DNA from: CAVVWJ01 sp965652025
GTDB lineage: Bacteria; Gemmatimonadota; Gemmatimonadetes; Gemmatimonadales; GWC2-71-9
DNA: 64,000 nt
Direction of reading: 5' to 3'
Assembly (NCBI GenBank): GCA_965652025.1
Contig: CBFGTM010000008.1
Span: 1 to 64,000 of the forward strand
Made by a program: the position numbers and the translations under genes
In this document: positions 16,657 to 26,447 of the stretch, piece by piece
Position numbering within the stretch: position 1 is the stretch's first letter
Layout of the letters: each line of letters opens with the position of its first letter
The notes under the pieces: model-generated
What the model was told of the DNA's origin: nothing
The model's input: the letters and a program-made list of their open reading frames with translations, nothing else
Database searches by the model: none

Positions 16657-18347
16657 CGGGGCGCCTCTCGCAGGGCTCGGTTCACTGCGTTCCGGACCAC
16701 GAGCTCTTTGTCCTCGGCTGCGCGCTGCAGCACTTCACGTGCTTGGGCCGTCTTGAGCCGGCCCAGAGCCATGGCAGCACAGGCCCGGGTCTCCGGGGAC
16801 TCTTTCATCCGCAGCAGACCCTTTTCCAGCAGCAATGCGCTGAGTGGTTTGAGTGCGTTGGTGCCGGCGATCGCCGCATAGGCTTCAAAGAAGGCCATCT
16901 TCTCGGTCAGGTCCGCCTCCTTGAGACCCTTCCCCACGACAGCGGCTTCCACCCGTCGCAGGGCCCCCTTATACCCGCGGGAGCCGACGACGCGTACCGC
17001 CGCCAGCCGAACTGCTCGGTCCGAATCCTCGATCGCCTTGTCCACGGCAGTCAGGGCGCCAGGTGTGCCGAGTTGGCCCAGCGTCTGGACGACTGCCAGC
17101 CGGATCGCCGGATCGGGGTGGGCAACTGCATCCGCCAGACCCGGCACAGCCTGATTGAGTCCCAGGCGGCCGCAGAGCGTCACCAGACCGAGGAGGGCGG
17201 GAGATTCGGGAACCTTGAGGATGCGCTGCACTTCGGTGGGATAGGTGTGGGCCAGCCGGTCGACGACTTCCTCCGATAGTTTGCGCAGCGGCTCGGAGGA
17301 GAGATTCGGGATCCAGCTCACCAGCGGCTCGAGCGCCGTGGCCCTGAGCTCCCGCAGCACCTCGGCGGCGTGAGTATCGACATCGATGTGACTGCCTTCG
17401 TCGAGCGACTGCAGCAGCTGCCCCACGATGGCGGGCTCGCTCAGCTTGAGGACGAAGCCTTCGAGTCGCTCGGCCTGCTCGGGGAGCAGGTTGGCAGCCC
17501 GCTCTCGCAGGAGCTTGGTCTCCCGCAGCACCGCTGCCGCGCTGCGAAAATCGCGGGCGTTGAGGAGGTTGGGAAAGAGCCGCTCGAGAATCCGCAGGAT
17601 CTCGTGCCGCACCGCGGTATCGGCGTTGATCTCGAACAGATCGAACAACACATTCAGCGCGCTGCCGCGATAGTCCCGCTGGTACTCCTCCTGCAGCTCG
17701 CGCGCGAGATAGCTGATTTCGCTTTCTTCGAGGAAGTAGAGGGTAGAGTCCACCTCATCGATCTCGATCAGGCTCTTCGGCCGGGGCGGCGCCTCCTGGA
17801 CGACCTGCGCTCTTCGGTCGGCCGGACTCTGACTCGCCTGCGGCATCTCCCCGGAAACCTGCGGCAGGGTGGCGCCGGCCCCCTCGCCGGCGAAGAAATC
17901 GATGAAGCGGAATTCGACGAGCTCGAACTCGTAGGCCCACAACAGCGTCGGCAGGTCGTCACCGGCGTCAGGCGGCAGGAATCTCGCTTGATTGATTGTC
18001 GTCAGCAGAATGGGAAGCTCGGTTTGTTCCGCCCCCCGCTTCAGGGTCAGGGCCCGCATGCCATCCTTGAACAGACTCCAGGTCAGGCTCTCCCCCTTGT
18101 TCGCCTGCCGGTATACCACTTGTTCTTCCCAGATGAGCTCGATCTCGGAAATCTTGAGCACGATCTCGTCCATCGAGCTCCAGATCGGCGTGCATGCCGC
18201 CTGCACGTTCTGAATGGCGCGCTGATAAATCGGGTTATTCGGCAGGTACATCTGGAACGCGCGAAGTGCCTTCGCCATCGAGGCGATGAGCTCCGCGACC
18301 AGGTTGGCAGCGACCGTCGGAGGCTGAACCTGCGGTTGGGCCGTCAC
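16653..18347 (-). CDS. HEAT-repeat protein paired with the HD-GYP protein
   Basis: This 564-residue soluble protein has three parts. An N-terminal domain (about 13-155) contains ALRAFQMYLPNNPIYQRAI and is homologous by pattern to the HD-GYP protein's N-terminus. A Pro/Gln/Ala-rich linker covers about 160-200. A long alpha-helical HEAT/ARM-type array (about 215-560) has clear units such as PGLADAVAHPDPAIRLAVVQ and AVDKAIEDSDRAVRLAAVRV. No catalytic motif is visible. It probably acts as a scaffold or adaptor for the HD-GYP partner. The GTG start overlaps the trpB stop. No gene name is recognised. Confidence 0.75.
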   Translation of the reverse strand: MTAQPQVQPPTVAANLVAELIASMAKALRAFQMYLPNNPIYQRAIQNVQAACTPIWSSMDEIVLKISEIELIWEEQVVYRQANKGESLTWSLFKDGMRALTLKRGAEQTELPILLTTINQARFLPPDAGDDLPTLLWAYEFELVEFRFIDFFAGEGAGATLPQVSGEMPQASQSPADRRAQVVQEAPPRPKSLIEIDEVDSTLYFLEESEISYLARELQEEYQRDYRGSALNVLFDLFEINADTAVRHEILRILERLFPNLLNARDFRSAAAVLRETKLLRERAANLLPEQAERLEGFVLKLSEPAIVGQLLQSLDEGSHIDVDTHAAEVLRELRATALEPLVSWIPNLSSEPLRKLSEEVVDRLAHTYPTEVQRILKVPESPALLGLVTLCGRLGLNQAVPGLADAVAHPDPAIRLAVVQTLGQLGTPGALTAVDKAIEDSDRAVRLAAVRVVGSRGYKGALRRVEAAVVGKGLKEADLTEKMAFFEAYAAIAGTNALKPLSALLLEKGLLRMKESPETRACAAMALGRLKTAQAREVLQRAAEDKELVVRNAVNRALREAPR

Positions 18348-19549
18348 AGCCGAATTCCGAGGCTGGCGGCTACGTGGGCGACATCCTTATCGCCCCGGCC
18401 ACTGAGGCACACCAGCGTAAGGCCATCGGCGGGCAGCGTCCCGGCCCCGCGCCGAAGCCAGGCCAGCGCATGGGCGGTCTCCAAGGCGGGGATGATCCCT
18501 TCGAGCCGGCAGAGATCCTGAAACGCCTCCAGCGCTTCCGCATCAGTCGCTGTCTGGTACAGCACCCGGCCACTGTCTCGCAGATAGCTGTGTTCCGGCC
18601 CGACCCCGGGATAATCCAGCCCGGCCGAGATGGAGTGCGCCGGCGCCACCTGGCCATCCGCATCCTGAAGCAGGTAGCTGAGACTGCCGTGAAGGACGCC
18701 GGGCGTTCCCGCGGTAAGTGTGGCGCTGTGCTGGCCTGAGGCCAGGCCCTGCCCCGCCGCCTCCACCCCGACCAGCCGCACTCCCGGATCATCGAGAAAG
18801 GCGCTGAAGATGCCCATGGCGTTGGATCCACCCCCGACGCAGGCCACCACGGTGTGAGGCAGCACGCCGAAGCGCTCCAGCATCTGGGCTCTCGCCTCCC
18901 GCCCGATGACCGATTGGAAATCGCGAACCATTCTCGGATACGGATCCGGGCCGACCACCGACCCGATGATGTAGTGGGTCGTCGGGACGTTGGTCACCCA
19001 GTCGCGCAGGGCTTCGTTGGTGGCATCTTTCAGAGTCCGCGTACCCGATTCTACGGGAATCACCGTGGCCCCGAGGAGCTGCATCCGGTACACGTTCAGG
19101 CGTTGGCGCTCGACGTCCTCAGCCCCCATGTAGACGATGCACTCCAGATTGAACCGCGCGCACACGGTTGCGGTGGCGACGCCATGCTGCCCTGCCCCGG
19201 TCTCCGCAATGATCCGGCGCTTTCCCATTCGCAGCGCGAGCAGCGCCTGACCTACCGTGTTGTTGATCTTGTGTGCACCGGTGTGATTCAGGTCTTCCCG
19301 CTTGAGAACCACGCGGGTCCCCATGCTCTGCCCCAGCCGAGGGGCCTCAGTGAGGGCGGAAGGTCGGCCGACAAATTCGGTGAGAAGTTTCTGCAGCTCG
19401 GACCAGAAGGCAGGATCGGCTTGCGCGGCATCGTACACTGCGGCCAACTCGTCGAGCGCAGCGACGAGCGTCTCCGGAACATAGCGTCCCCCGTAGGGAC
19501 CAAAGCGGCCGGTCACCGCCTGCTCAGGTGATTGGGCTATGGGCAACAA
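18344..19549 (-). CDS. trpB: Tryptophan synthase beta chain
   Basis: TrpB condenses indole with serine using PLP. The 401-residue protein has GRFGPYGGRYVPETL, LKREDLNHTGAHKINN (PLP Lys94), AETGAGQHGVATAT, the phosphate loop CVGGGSNAMGIFS, and a C-terminal LSGRGDKD. The TTG at 19549 is preferred over a GTG at 19516 because GGAGG lies 6 nt before it. This makes a 26-nt overlap with trpF. Serine consumption here competes with the serine-cycle genes at the left of the window. Confidence 0.95.
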   Translation of the reverse strand: MLPIAQSPEQAVTGRFGPYGGRYVPETLVAALDELAAVYDAAQADPAFWSELQKLLTEFVGRPSALTEAPRLGQSMGTRVVLKREDLNHTGAHKINNTVGQALLALRMGKRRIIAETGAGQHGVATATVCARFNLECIVYMGAEDVERQRLNVYRMQLLGATVIPVESGTRTLKDATNEALRDWVTNVPTTHYIIGSVVGPDPYPRMVRDFQSVIGREARAQMLERFGVLPHTVVACVGGGSNAMGIFSAFLDDPGVRLVGVEAAGQGLASGQHSATLTAGTPGVLHGSLSYLLQDADGQVAPAHSISAGLDYPGVGPEHSYLRDSGRVLYQTATDAEALEAFQDLCRLEGIIPALETAHALAWLRRGAGTLPADGLTLVCLSGRGDKDVAHVAASLGIRL

Positions 19550-20168
19550 CGGCCTCCACGAATCGCAAAATCTTGTTGTGGTCTTTCATGCCGGGCCCTT
19601 GCTCCACGCCGGAGCTGACATCCACGATGTCCGGTCGAACCAGGGCCAGGGCGCGTGCTACGGTCTCAGGGGTGAGCCCACCGGCGAGCACCATGGGGTG
19701 ATCCCCTAGGCGCCCCCGAGCTTCGCGGGCGACGGCGAGATCCAGCGGGATGCCAGCCCCCCCAAGGAATCCGGGGATCCGAGGCTCGACCAGCACAGCA
19801 TCGGACGCCGGGATGGCATTCTCCAGCCCGTCCAGATCCCCCGGCGCCGCGATTCGCACGACCCGCCAGACAATCAACCCTTCGGCGCGAAGCCGCTCAG
19901 CGTCACGGCGAGTGCTGGAGCCGTGCAGCTGGGCGCCGCTAAGCCCTGCCGTGTCACGGAGCTGGAGGATTGCCTCGAGCGTCTGGTCCCCAAATACCCC
20001 AAGGACGGGAACTCCAGATCCTGCGGCAACTACCTCGCGGGCTTGCTGCTGGGTTACGGTCCTTGGCCCTTCAGCAAAAACGACGCCCAGATAGGACGCG
20101 CCGGCTTGGGCGGCCCGGCTCGCGTCCTCGGCTCGCATCAGCCCGCACACCTTGACCTTAGCGGCCAT
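19524..20168 (-). CDS. trpF: Phosphoribosylanthranilate isomerase
   Basis: This 214-residue TIM barrel has KVKVCGLMRAEDA at the N-terminus (catalytic Cys8) and VLAGGLTPETV with DVSSGVEQGPGMKD near the C-terminus (the general-acid Asp and phosphate loop). The ATG at 20168 gives the normal N-terminus; in-frame sequence upstream lies in trpC. It overlaps trpC by 11 nt. It converts phosphoribosylanthranilate to CdRP, the substrate of TrpC. Confidence 0.94.
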   Translation of the reverse strand: MAAKVKVCGLMRAEDASRAAQAGASYLGVVFAEGPRTVTQQQAREVVAAGSGVPVLGVFGDQTLEAILQLRDTAGLSGAQLHGSSTRRDAERLRAEGLIVWRVVRIAAPGDLDGLENAIPASDAVLVEPRIPGFLGGAGIPLDLAVAREARGRLGDHPMVLAGGLTPETVARALALVRPDIVDVSSGVEQGPGMKDHNKILRFVEAVVAHSPIT

Positions 20169-20982
20169 GACGGGCCACCCCGCCCAGCTCCCGCAGAAGT
20201 CGTTCAGGCTGCGATGCCATCGAGAGAGCGGTTCCGACCAGGACCGCATCGGCACCGGCTCCGGCCGCGTGGGCGACGTCGAGCGGTTCCCGGATGCCGC
20301 TCTCCGCGACCGCGATTCGATCCGCCGGGACTTCCCTGAGCAGGTTCCAGGCACTCTCCACGTCGATGACGAAGGTATCGAGGTCCCTGCTGTTGACGCC
20401 GACGATCTCGGACCCGGCGTCCAGAGCGGTATCGAGCTCTGTCCTGGTGTGGACCTCGACCAGCGCGTCCAAGCCAATCTCGCCGGCAAACCGCAATAAC
20501 GACTGGAGCCGCGCCGAGTCGAGTGCTCGCACAATGAGCAGCACGGCTGACGCCCCTGCGGCCCGAGCCTCGAGGATCTGAACCTCGTCAAGGATGAAAT
20601 CCTTGCGGAGCAAGGGTAGAGAGCAGCGGTCCGCGGCTCGAGCAAGATCCTGGATCGAGCCTCCGAAAAAGGGTCCGTCGGTCAGCACGGACACCGCCGC
20701 CGCTCCGTTGGCGGCAAAGAGTGCCGCCCGCTCGCCCGGGTCCAAGTCCTCGCGAATGGCGCCCGCCGAGGGCGAGCGCCGCTTCACCTCGGCAATGACA
20801 GCGACGGTCGATCCGCGCAAGGCGGCTCCAAATTTCGGGCGGGCCGGGGAGGCTGTCTGCAGAGACCGCTCGAGCGCGGGTCGCCGGGCCCGGAGGCCGG
20901 GGAGAGTACCGCGGGTGGAGCTCAGTATCTGCTCCAGCCGGACGGGCATCTTGCCCTTCGGCCGGTGTTCGGGTACCTTCAT
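20158..20982 (-). CDS. trpC: Indole-3-glycerol phosphate synthase
   Basis: This 274-residue protein has VIAEVKRRSPSAG (catalytic Lys/Glu strand), LLRKDFILDEVQI, LIVRAL, VEVHTRTEL, GVNSRDLDTF and AESGIR, in the order expected for TrpC. It is the first gene of the minus-strand run and starts 46 bp from the divergent lexA gene. TrpD, its usual neighbour, is on the far side of lexA. A second ATG 11 codons in (MPVRLEQIL) is an alternative start. Confidence 0.95.
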   Translation of the reverse strand: MKVPEHRPKGKMPVRLEQILSSTRGTLPGLRARRPALERSLQTASPARPKFGAALRGSTVAVIAEVKRRSPSAGAIREDLDPGERAALFAANGAAAVSVLTDGPFFGGSIQDLARAADRCSLPLLRKDFILDEVQILEARAAGASAVLLIVRALDSARLQSLLRFAGEIGLDALVEVHTRTELDTALDAGSEIVGVNSRDLDTFVIDVESAWNLLREVPADRIAVAESGIREPLDVAHAAGAGADAVLVGTALSMASQPERLLRELGGVARHGR

Positions 20983-21028
20983 TCGGGCTCTATTCGGTCA
21001 CCTGGAACGCCAACGAGGAGATCTCCGG

Positions 21029-21637
21029 ATGCCGCTGACCAAGCGTCAGAGCGAAATTCTCAGCTACCTGCAAACCCATATCAACGGCCAGGGGTACGCA
21101 CCCAGCTTCGAGGAAATCGCCGAGCACTTTGGCTTCCAGTCCCTGGCCACGGTTCACGAGCACCTCACCAATCTCGAGCGCAAAGGCTACATCCGCCGCT
21201 CCTACAACGAGAGCCGCTCCATCGAGGTCTTGCCGCCCCGAGGTACCTCCGCCGCCAGTGAAATTCCTCTCTTGGGCAAGGTGGCGGCCGGAACGCCCAT
21301 CGAATCGCTGATGCACGAGGAAACCATCGCGGTCCCGGAACAGATGCTCCCCCGCCGGGGTCCGAACTATGCGCTCAAGGTGCAGGGCACCTCGATGATC
21401 GACGAGCACATCGTGGACGGGGACATTGTCGTGGTCCACGGCAAGCAGAGCGCAGAGAACGGAGAGATGGTCATTGCGCTGGTCAATGGCAGCGAGGCCA
21501 CGGTCAAGAAGTTCTACCGCGAGCCGGGTGGCTGGATCCGGCTCCAGCCGGCCAACGCCTCCATGCAGCCGCTGCGCTTCCAGGAGCGAGACGTCCTCAT
21601 CCAGGGAGTGGTGGTCGGGGTCATTCGCAAGTACTAA
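21029..21637 (+). CDS. lexA: LexA repressor, SOS regulator
   Basis: LexA represses DNA-damage genes until RecA-stimulated self-cleavage. The 202-residue protein has an N-terminal winged helix (MPLTKRQSEILSYL, FEEIAEHFGFQS), the cleavage bond Ala87-Gly88 (KVAAGTP), nucleophile Ser122 (QGTSMIDEHI) and Lys160 (ATVKKFY). The ATG is preceded by GAGGAG at an 8-nt distance. It lies alone on the plus strand between trpC (divergent, 46 bp) and trpD (convergent, stops overlapping by 3-4 nt). I could not find a CTGT-N8-ACAG or GAAC-N4-GTTC box upstream. A direct ATTCGG repeat at 20981 and 20992 is the only candidate. Confidence 0.95.
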   Translation: MPLTKRQSEILSYLQTHINGQGYAPSFEEIAEHFGFQSLATVHEHLTNLERKGYIRRSYNESRSIEVLPPRGTSAASEIPLLGKVAAGTPIESLMHEETIAVPEQMLPRRGPNYALKVQGTSMIDEHIVDGDIVVVHGKQSAENGEMVIALVNGSEATVKKFYREPGGWIRLQPANASMQPLRFQERDVLIQGVVVGVIRKY

Positions 21638-22665
21638 GGGCGCGCCGCGGCGGCGCGAACCCGGGCCAGCACCGAGGCAGCAGCACCGGATTCCAGCGCC
21701 TGGCGGCTTCGCGCGACCGACTGCTCGAACGTCCAACCATTACCCGACACATACAGGGCTGCTGCCGCATTCAGGAGCGTGGCGCATTGCACGCCGGGAT
21801 TTCCCTTCCCCTGCAGCAGCTGCTCGATCATCGCGGCATTCTCGGCCGGCTCTCCCCCAGCCAGCTGAGTTAGGTCGTCGCACTGCAGTCGGAACTGAGC
21901 CGGATTGAGCTCCCAGGAACTGATCTTTCCATCGCGTACTTCCCACACATAGGTACACCCTGCCGGACTGATCTCGTCCATTCCAATCACTGCGTGCAGC
22001 ACCAGCGCGTGAGCCGCGCCTAGGCCGGCAAGAGCCTCCGCCACGAGGGGAGCTCTCGCCGGGTCGGCCACCCCTATCACCTGACGCCGAACGCCGGCGG
22101 GATTCACCAGGGGACCCAGCAGATTCATGATGGTCGGGATGCCGATCTCCCTTCGTACCCCTCCGAGATGTCTCATTGCCGGGTGGTAGGTTGGAGCAAA
22201 GAGGAACACGAACCCCGTGGCCCTGAGCACCTGCGCGGCCCGCTCCGGAGTGAGAGTGATGTCGATGCCCAGCGCTTCCAGCACATCAGCCGAGCCCGAT
22301 CGGGAGGTGTAGCTTCGGTTCCCGTGCTTGGCCACCGGGACACCGGCGCCGGCCACCAGAAAGGCGGCAGCAGTTGAGATGTTGGTAGTCCCGACTCGAC
22401 CGCCGCCGGTGCCGCAGGTGTCGACCAGCGCCTCTGGAGACGGGGTCTCGACCCGGATCATGGCGGCTCTTAGTGCCTGGACTGCTCCCGCCACTTCTTC
22501 CGCGGTCTCGCCTTTCACCCGCAGTCCCATCAGCAGCGCGGCAGCCTGAGCCGGTGTCGCGCCACCCTGCATCACCACCTCGAACGCGGCTGCAGCCCCT
22601 GCTCGGGTCAGGGGCGTCCCCAGGGCGAGTTGCTGGAGGGCTAGATGGAGCGCTGAATCTGCCAT
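21634..22665 (-). CDS. trpD: Anthranilate phosphoribosyltransferase
   Basis: TrpD joins anthranilate and PRPP. The 343-residue protein has VDTCGTGGGRVGTTNISTAA (PRPP loop), VPVAKHGNRSYTSRSGSADV, and RHLGGVRREIGIPTIMNLLG. The ATG at 22665 is used because homologues begin here and a TTG ten codons earlier adds an unconserved arginine/glutamate-rich stretch. TrpE/TrpG are not in the window. It is transcribed apart from trpCFBA because lexA intervenes on the other strand. Confidence 0.95.
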   Translation of the reverse strand: MADSALHLALQQLALGTPLTRAGAAAAFEVVMQGGATPAQAAALLMGLRVKGETAEEVAGAVQALRAAMIRVETPSPEALVDTCGTGGGRVGTTNISTAAAFLVAGAGVPVAKHGNRSYTSRSGSADVLEALGIDITLTPERAAQVLRATGFVFLFAPTYHPAMRHLGGVRREIGIPTIMNLLGPLVNPAGVRRQVIGVADPARAPLVAEALAGLGAAHALVLHAVIGMDEISPAGCTYVWEVRDGKISSWELNPAQFRLQCDDLTQLAGGEPAENAAMIEQLLQGKGNPGVQCATLLNAAAALYVSGNGWTFEQSVARSRQALESGAAASVLARVRAAAARP

Positions 22666-22723
22666 TTCCGGTTCGGCTTCGCGGCGACAGGTCAATAAAG
22701 AGCGGGTCTCGGGCGGGTTGAAA

Positions 22724-22753
22724 AGTGTATCCGCCGAGGTGTGCTTTTGTCAA
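22724..22753 (-). promoter_or_regulatory. Candidate trpD promoter overlapping an inverted repeat
   Basis: On the minus strand TTGACA (22753-22748) is followed after 18 bp by TACACT (22729-22724), a good housekeeping-sigma match. The -35 lies inside a perfect inverted repeat TTGTCA-AATA-TGACAA (22747-22762), which could be an operator between trpD and truA. Confidence 0.5.
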
Positions 22754-22775
22754 ATATGACAAGCAGTTGCGCCGC

Positions 22776-22804
22776 TTGCTCGGGCTCCGGCAGGGGACTA
22801 GATT
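22776..22804 (+). promoter_or_regulatory. Candidate leaderless promoter of truA
   Basis: TTGCTC and TAGATT are spaced by 17 bp, and the hexamer TAGATT ends 7 nt before the truA GTG. No Shine-Dalgarno sequence lies before the GTG. The -35 match is poor. The stretch resembles that before the ptsN-like gene (TAG-N-TT, then a CGGGCC sequence directly before the start codon). Confidence 0.35.
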
Positions 22805-22811
22805 GCGGGCC

Positions 22812-23589
22812 GTGAGCCGGACCTTCCTTGCCACGCTCCACTACGACGGCACCGGCTTTGTGGGCTGGCAACGCCAACCCAGTGGCCGCTCGGTACAATC
22901 CGAATTCGAGCGGGTTCTCGAACGCATCTTCGGCCGCAGGACCGTTGCCCACGCTGCCGGCCGGACCGATGCCGGAGTGCACGCGATTGGCCAGGGAGTG
23001 AGTTTCAGTGCCCCGACCACCTGGACCGCTGTCGCACTCCGCCGGGCACTGAACGCCTTGCTGCCTCGCGACTGCTGGATTCAGTCGGTGCAACTCATGC
23101 AGCCCGGCTTCCATGCCCGGAAATCGGCACTCACCCGGCATTATCGCTACGACGTGGGAACCGACGAGGCAGCCGCCTCTCCCTTCCGGAGGAACTTCGA
23201 ATGGGCTCTCAGACGCCCGCTCGATTCCGACGCGCTCATTGGTGCCGCGAGCCTGCTGCAAGGGGAGCATGACTTTCGTGCTTTTGCCGCCAAGGGCGAC
23301 AAGCCTCATTACCGGTGCCGGATCCGAATGGCGGAGTGGGGCCAGCGTCGCGGGAGCCGCGGCGTGAGTTTCGAGATCGAAGCGGATCGATTCCTCCATC
23401 ACATGGTGCGGATGCTGGTCGGGACCATGGTCGACATCGGCCTCGGCCGGCGTCCGGTTGCAGACATGGCGACGCTGCTCCAGCGCACCGATAACGCCGA
23501 GACCAGTCCACCCGCACCGGCTCAAGGACTCTATTTCGTGGCGGCTACCTATCCGCCGGACCTGTTCGCAACCCCAGCAGGAGAGGCGC

Positions 23590-23612
<23 letters not shown>
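22812..23612 (+). CDS. truA: tRNA pseudouridine(38-40) synthase
   Basis: TruA isomerises uridines 38-40 in the tRNA anticodon arm. From the GTG at 22812 the protein is 266 residues, begins VSRTFLATLHYDGTGFVGWQ, and carries the catalytic Asp53 in AGRTDAGVHA. Later come HYRYDV and FLHHMVRMLVGTMVDIG. Earlier in-frame codons lie in the regulatory region. The 3' end overlaps htrA by 23 nt, and it heads the long plus-strand run ending with ppdK. Confidence 0.94.
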
Positions 23613-25007
<1,395 letters not shown>

Positions 25008-25011
<4 letters not shown>

Positions 25012-26447
25012 GCGACGATCGCTGGCGGTCTCCTCTGGGCACCCGATACGCGTCACCCGCCATGCAGACGCTCTGGGGTGAGGCTCGCCGGGTAGCGCTG
25101 TGGCGGCGGCTCTGGCTGGCCCTGGCGGAGACCGAGCGGGAGCTGGGGCTGGATATTCCCGAGACTGCGATTCGCCAGATGCGCGACCACCTGGACGACG
25201 CCGACCTGGCTGCGGCGGCGCGCTACGAGCGCCGCTTCCGCCACGATGTGATGGCCCACATCCACGCCTTCGGCGACCAGGCGACCGCAGCACGACCGTA
25301 TCTCCACCTCGGGGCTACCAGTGCGTTCGTCACCGACAACGCCGACCTGGTGCTGATGCGGGACGGCCTTCGGCTCCTGCTGGGGAGGCTCATCGCGGTG
25401 CTGGGCGCACTGGAGCGGTTCGCCACGCGATTCGCCGAGTTGCCTTGCCTGGCCTACACCCACTTTCAGCCGGCGCAGCTCACGACCGTGGGCAAACGGG
25501 CGGCGCTTTGGATGCAGGACTACGCTCTGGATGTCGAGGAGGTAGCCCACCGGATCGAAACGCTCCGCCTGCGCGGCTGCAAGGGCACAACCGGCACTCA
25601 GGCTTCCTTCCTCGAGCTCTTCGGCGGCAACCACGAAAAAGTCCGCGAGCTGGATCGCCGTGTCGCCGCCCGGCTCGGGTTCGGCGAGACCTTTGCGGTG
25701 ACGGGTCAGACCTACACTCGAAAGACCGACAGCGCGGTGCTGGACACGCTCAGCGGGATCGCGCAGTCGGCGTCCAAGATGGCTGGCGACCTTCGGCTGC
25801 TGCAGCACGAGGGCGAGCTGCTCGAGCCGTTCGAGTCGGAACAGGTGGGCTCCAGTGCCATGGCTTACAAGCGCAATCCCATGCGCGCGGAACGAATCAG
25901 CGGCCTGGCCCGCTACGTCATCTCGCTTCCCGCCAACACCGCGCAGACCGCCGCCAGCCAATGGCTCGAGCGCAGCCTGGACGACAGCGCCAATCGGCGG
26001 CTCACGCTGCCCGAGGGATTTCTCGCCACCGACGCGATTCTGGTGCTGGCGACCAACATCGCGGCCGGCCTCGAGGTACGGGAAGAAGTCATCCGGCGGC
26101 ATGTGGCGGAGCAGATGCCGTTCATGGCCACCGAGCGGTGGCTGATGCTCGGGGTAGAGGCCGGCGGCGACCGGCAGGCACTGCACGAGGTGATCCGTCG
26201 GCACAGTCTGGCCGTGGCGGAGGCGGTGAGCCGGGGCGAGGGGAACGATCTGCTCAGCCGCCTGGCCGGAGATCCCGCCTTCCGCTCGGTGGCGGCGGCC
26301 CGACTTCAGGCCGAGCTCGAGCCCGCCAATCACACCGGCCGGGCGCCGCAGCAGGTCCAGGAGTTCATCGAGGAGTACCTGAGACCTCTGCTCGCCCGTA
26401 TCCGGCCTCTCGCGGCTGAAGCCGAGGCGGCGGAGGTGGTGGTATGA
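25008..26447 (+). CDS. purB: Adenylosuccinate lyase
   Basis: This 479-residue fumarase/aspartase-superfamily enzyme has RSPLGTRYAS at the N-terminus, HLGATSAFVTDNADL, THFQPAQLTTVGKR and the signature GSSAMAYKRNPMRAE. The sequence is closer in style to the animal/ADSL form than to E. coli PurB. It acts twice in purine synthesis (SAICAR to AICAR, adenylosuccinate to AMP). The start overlaps htrA and the end overlaps purC, both as ATGA. Confidence 0.93.

Noticed and set aside
15124..16881. Long plus-strand frame (585 codons)
   Set aside because: It is antisense to the HD-GYP gene and has no recognisable domain; it follows from GC-rich codon bias.
18344..19516. GTG at 19516 as the trpB start
   Set aside because: The TTG at 19549 has GGAGG at a 6-nt distance, while the GTG lacks a binding site.
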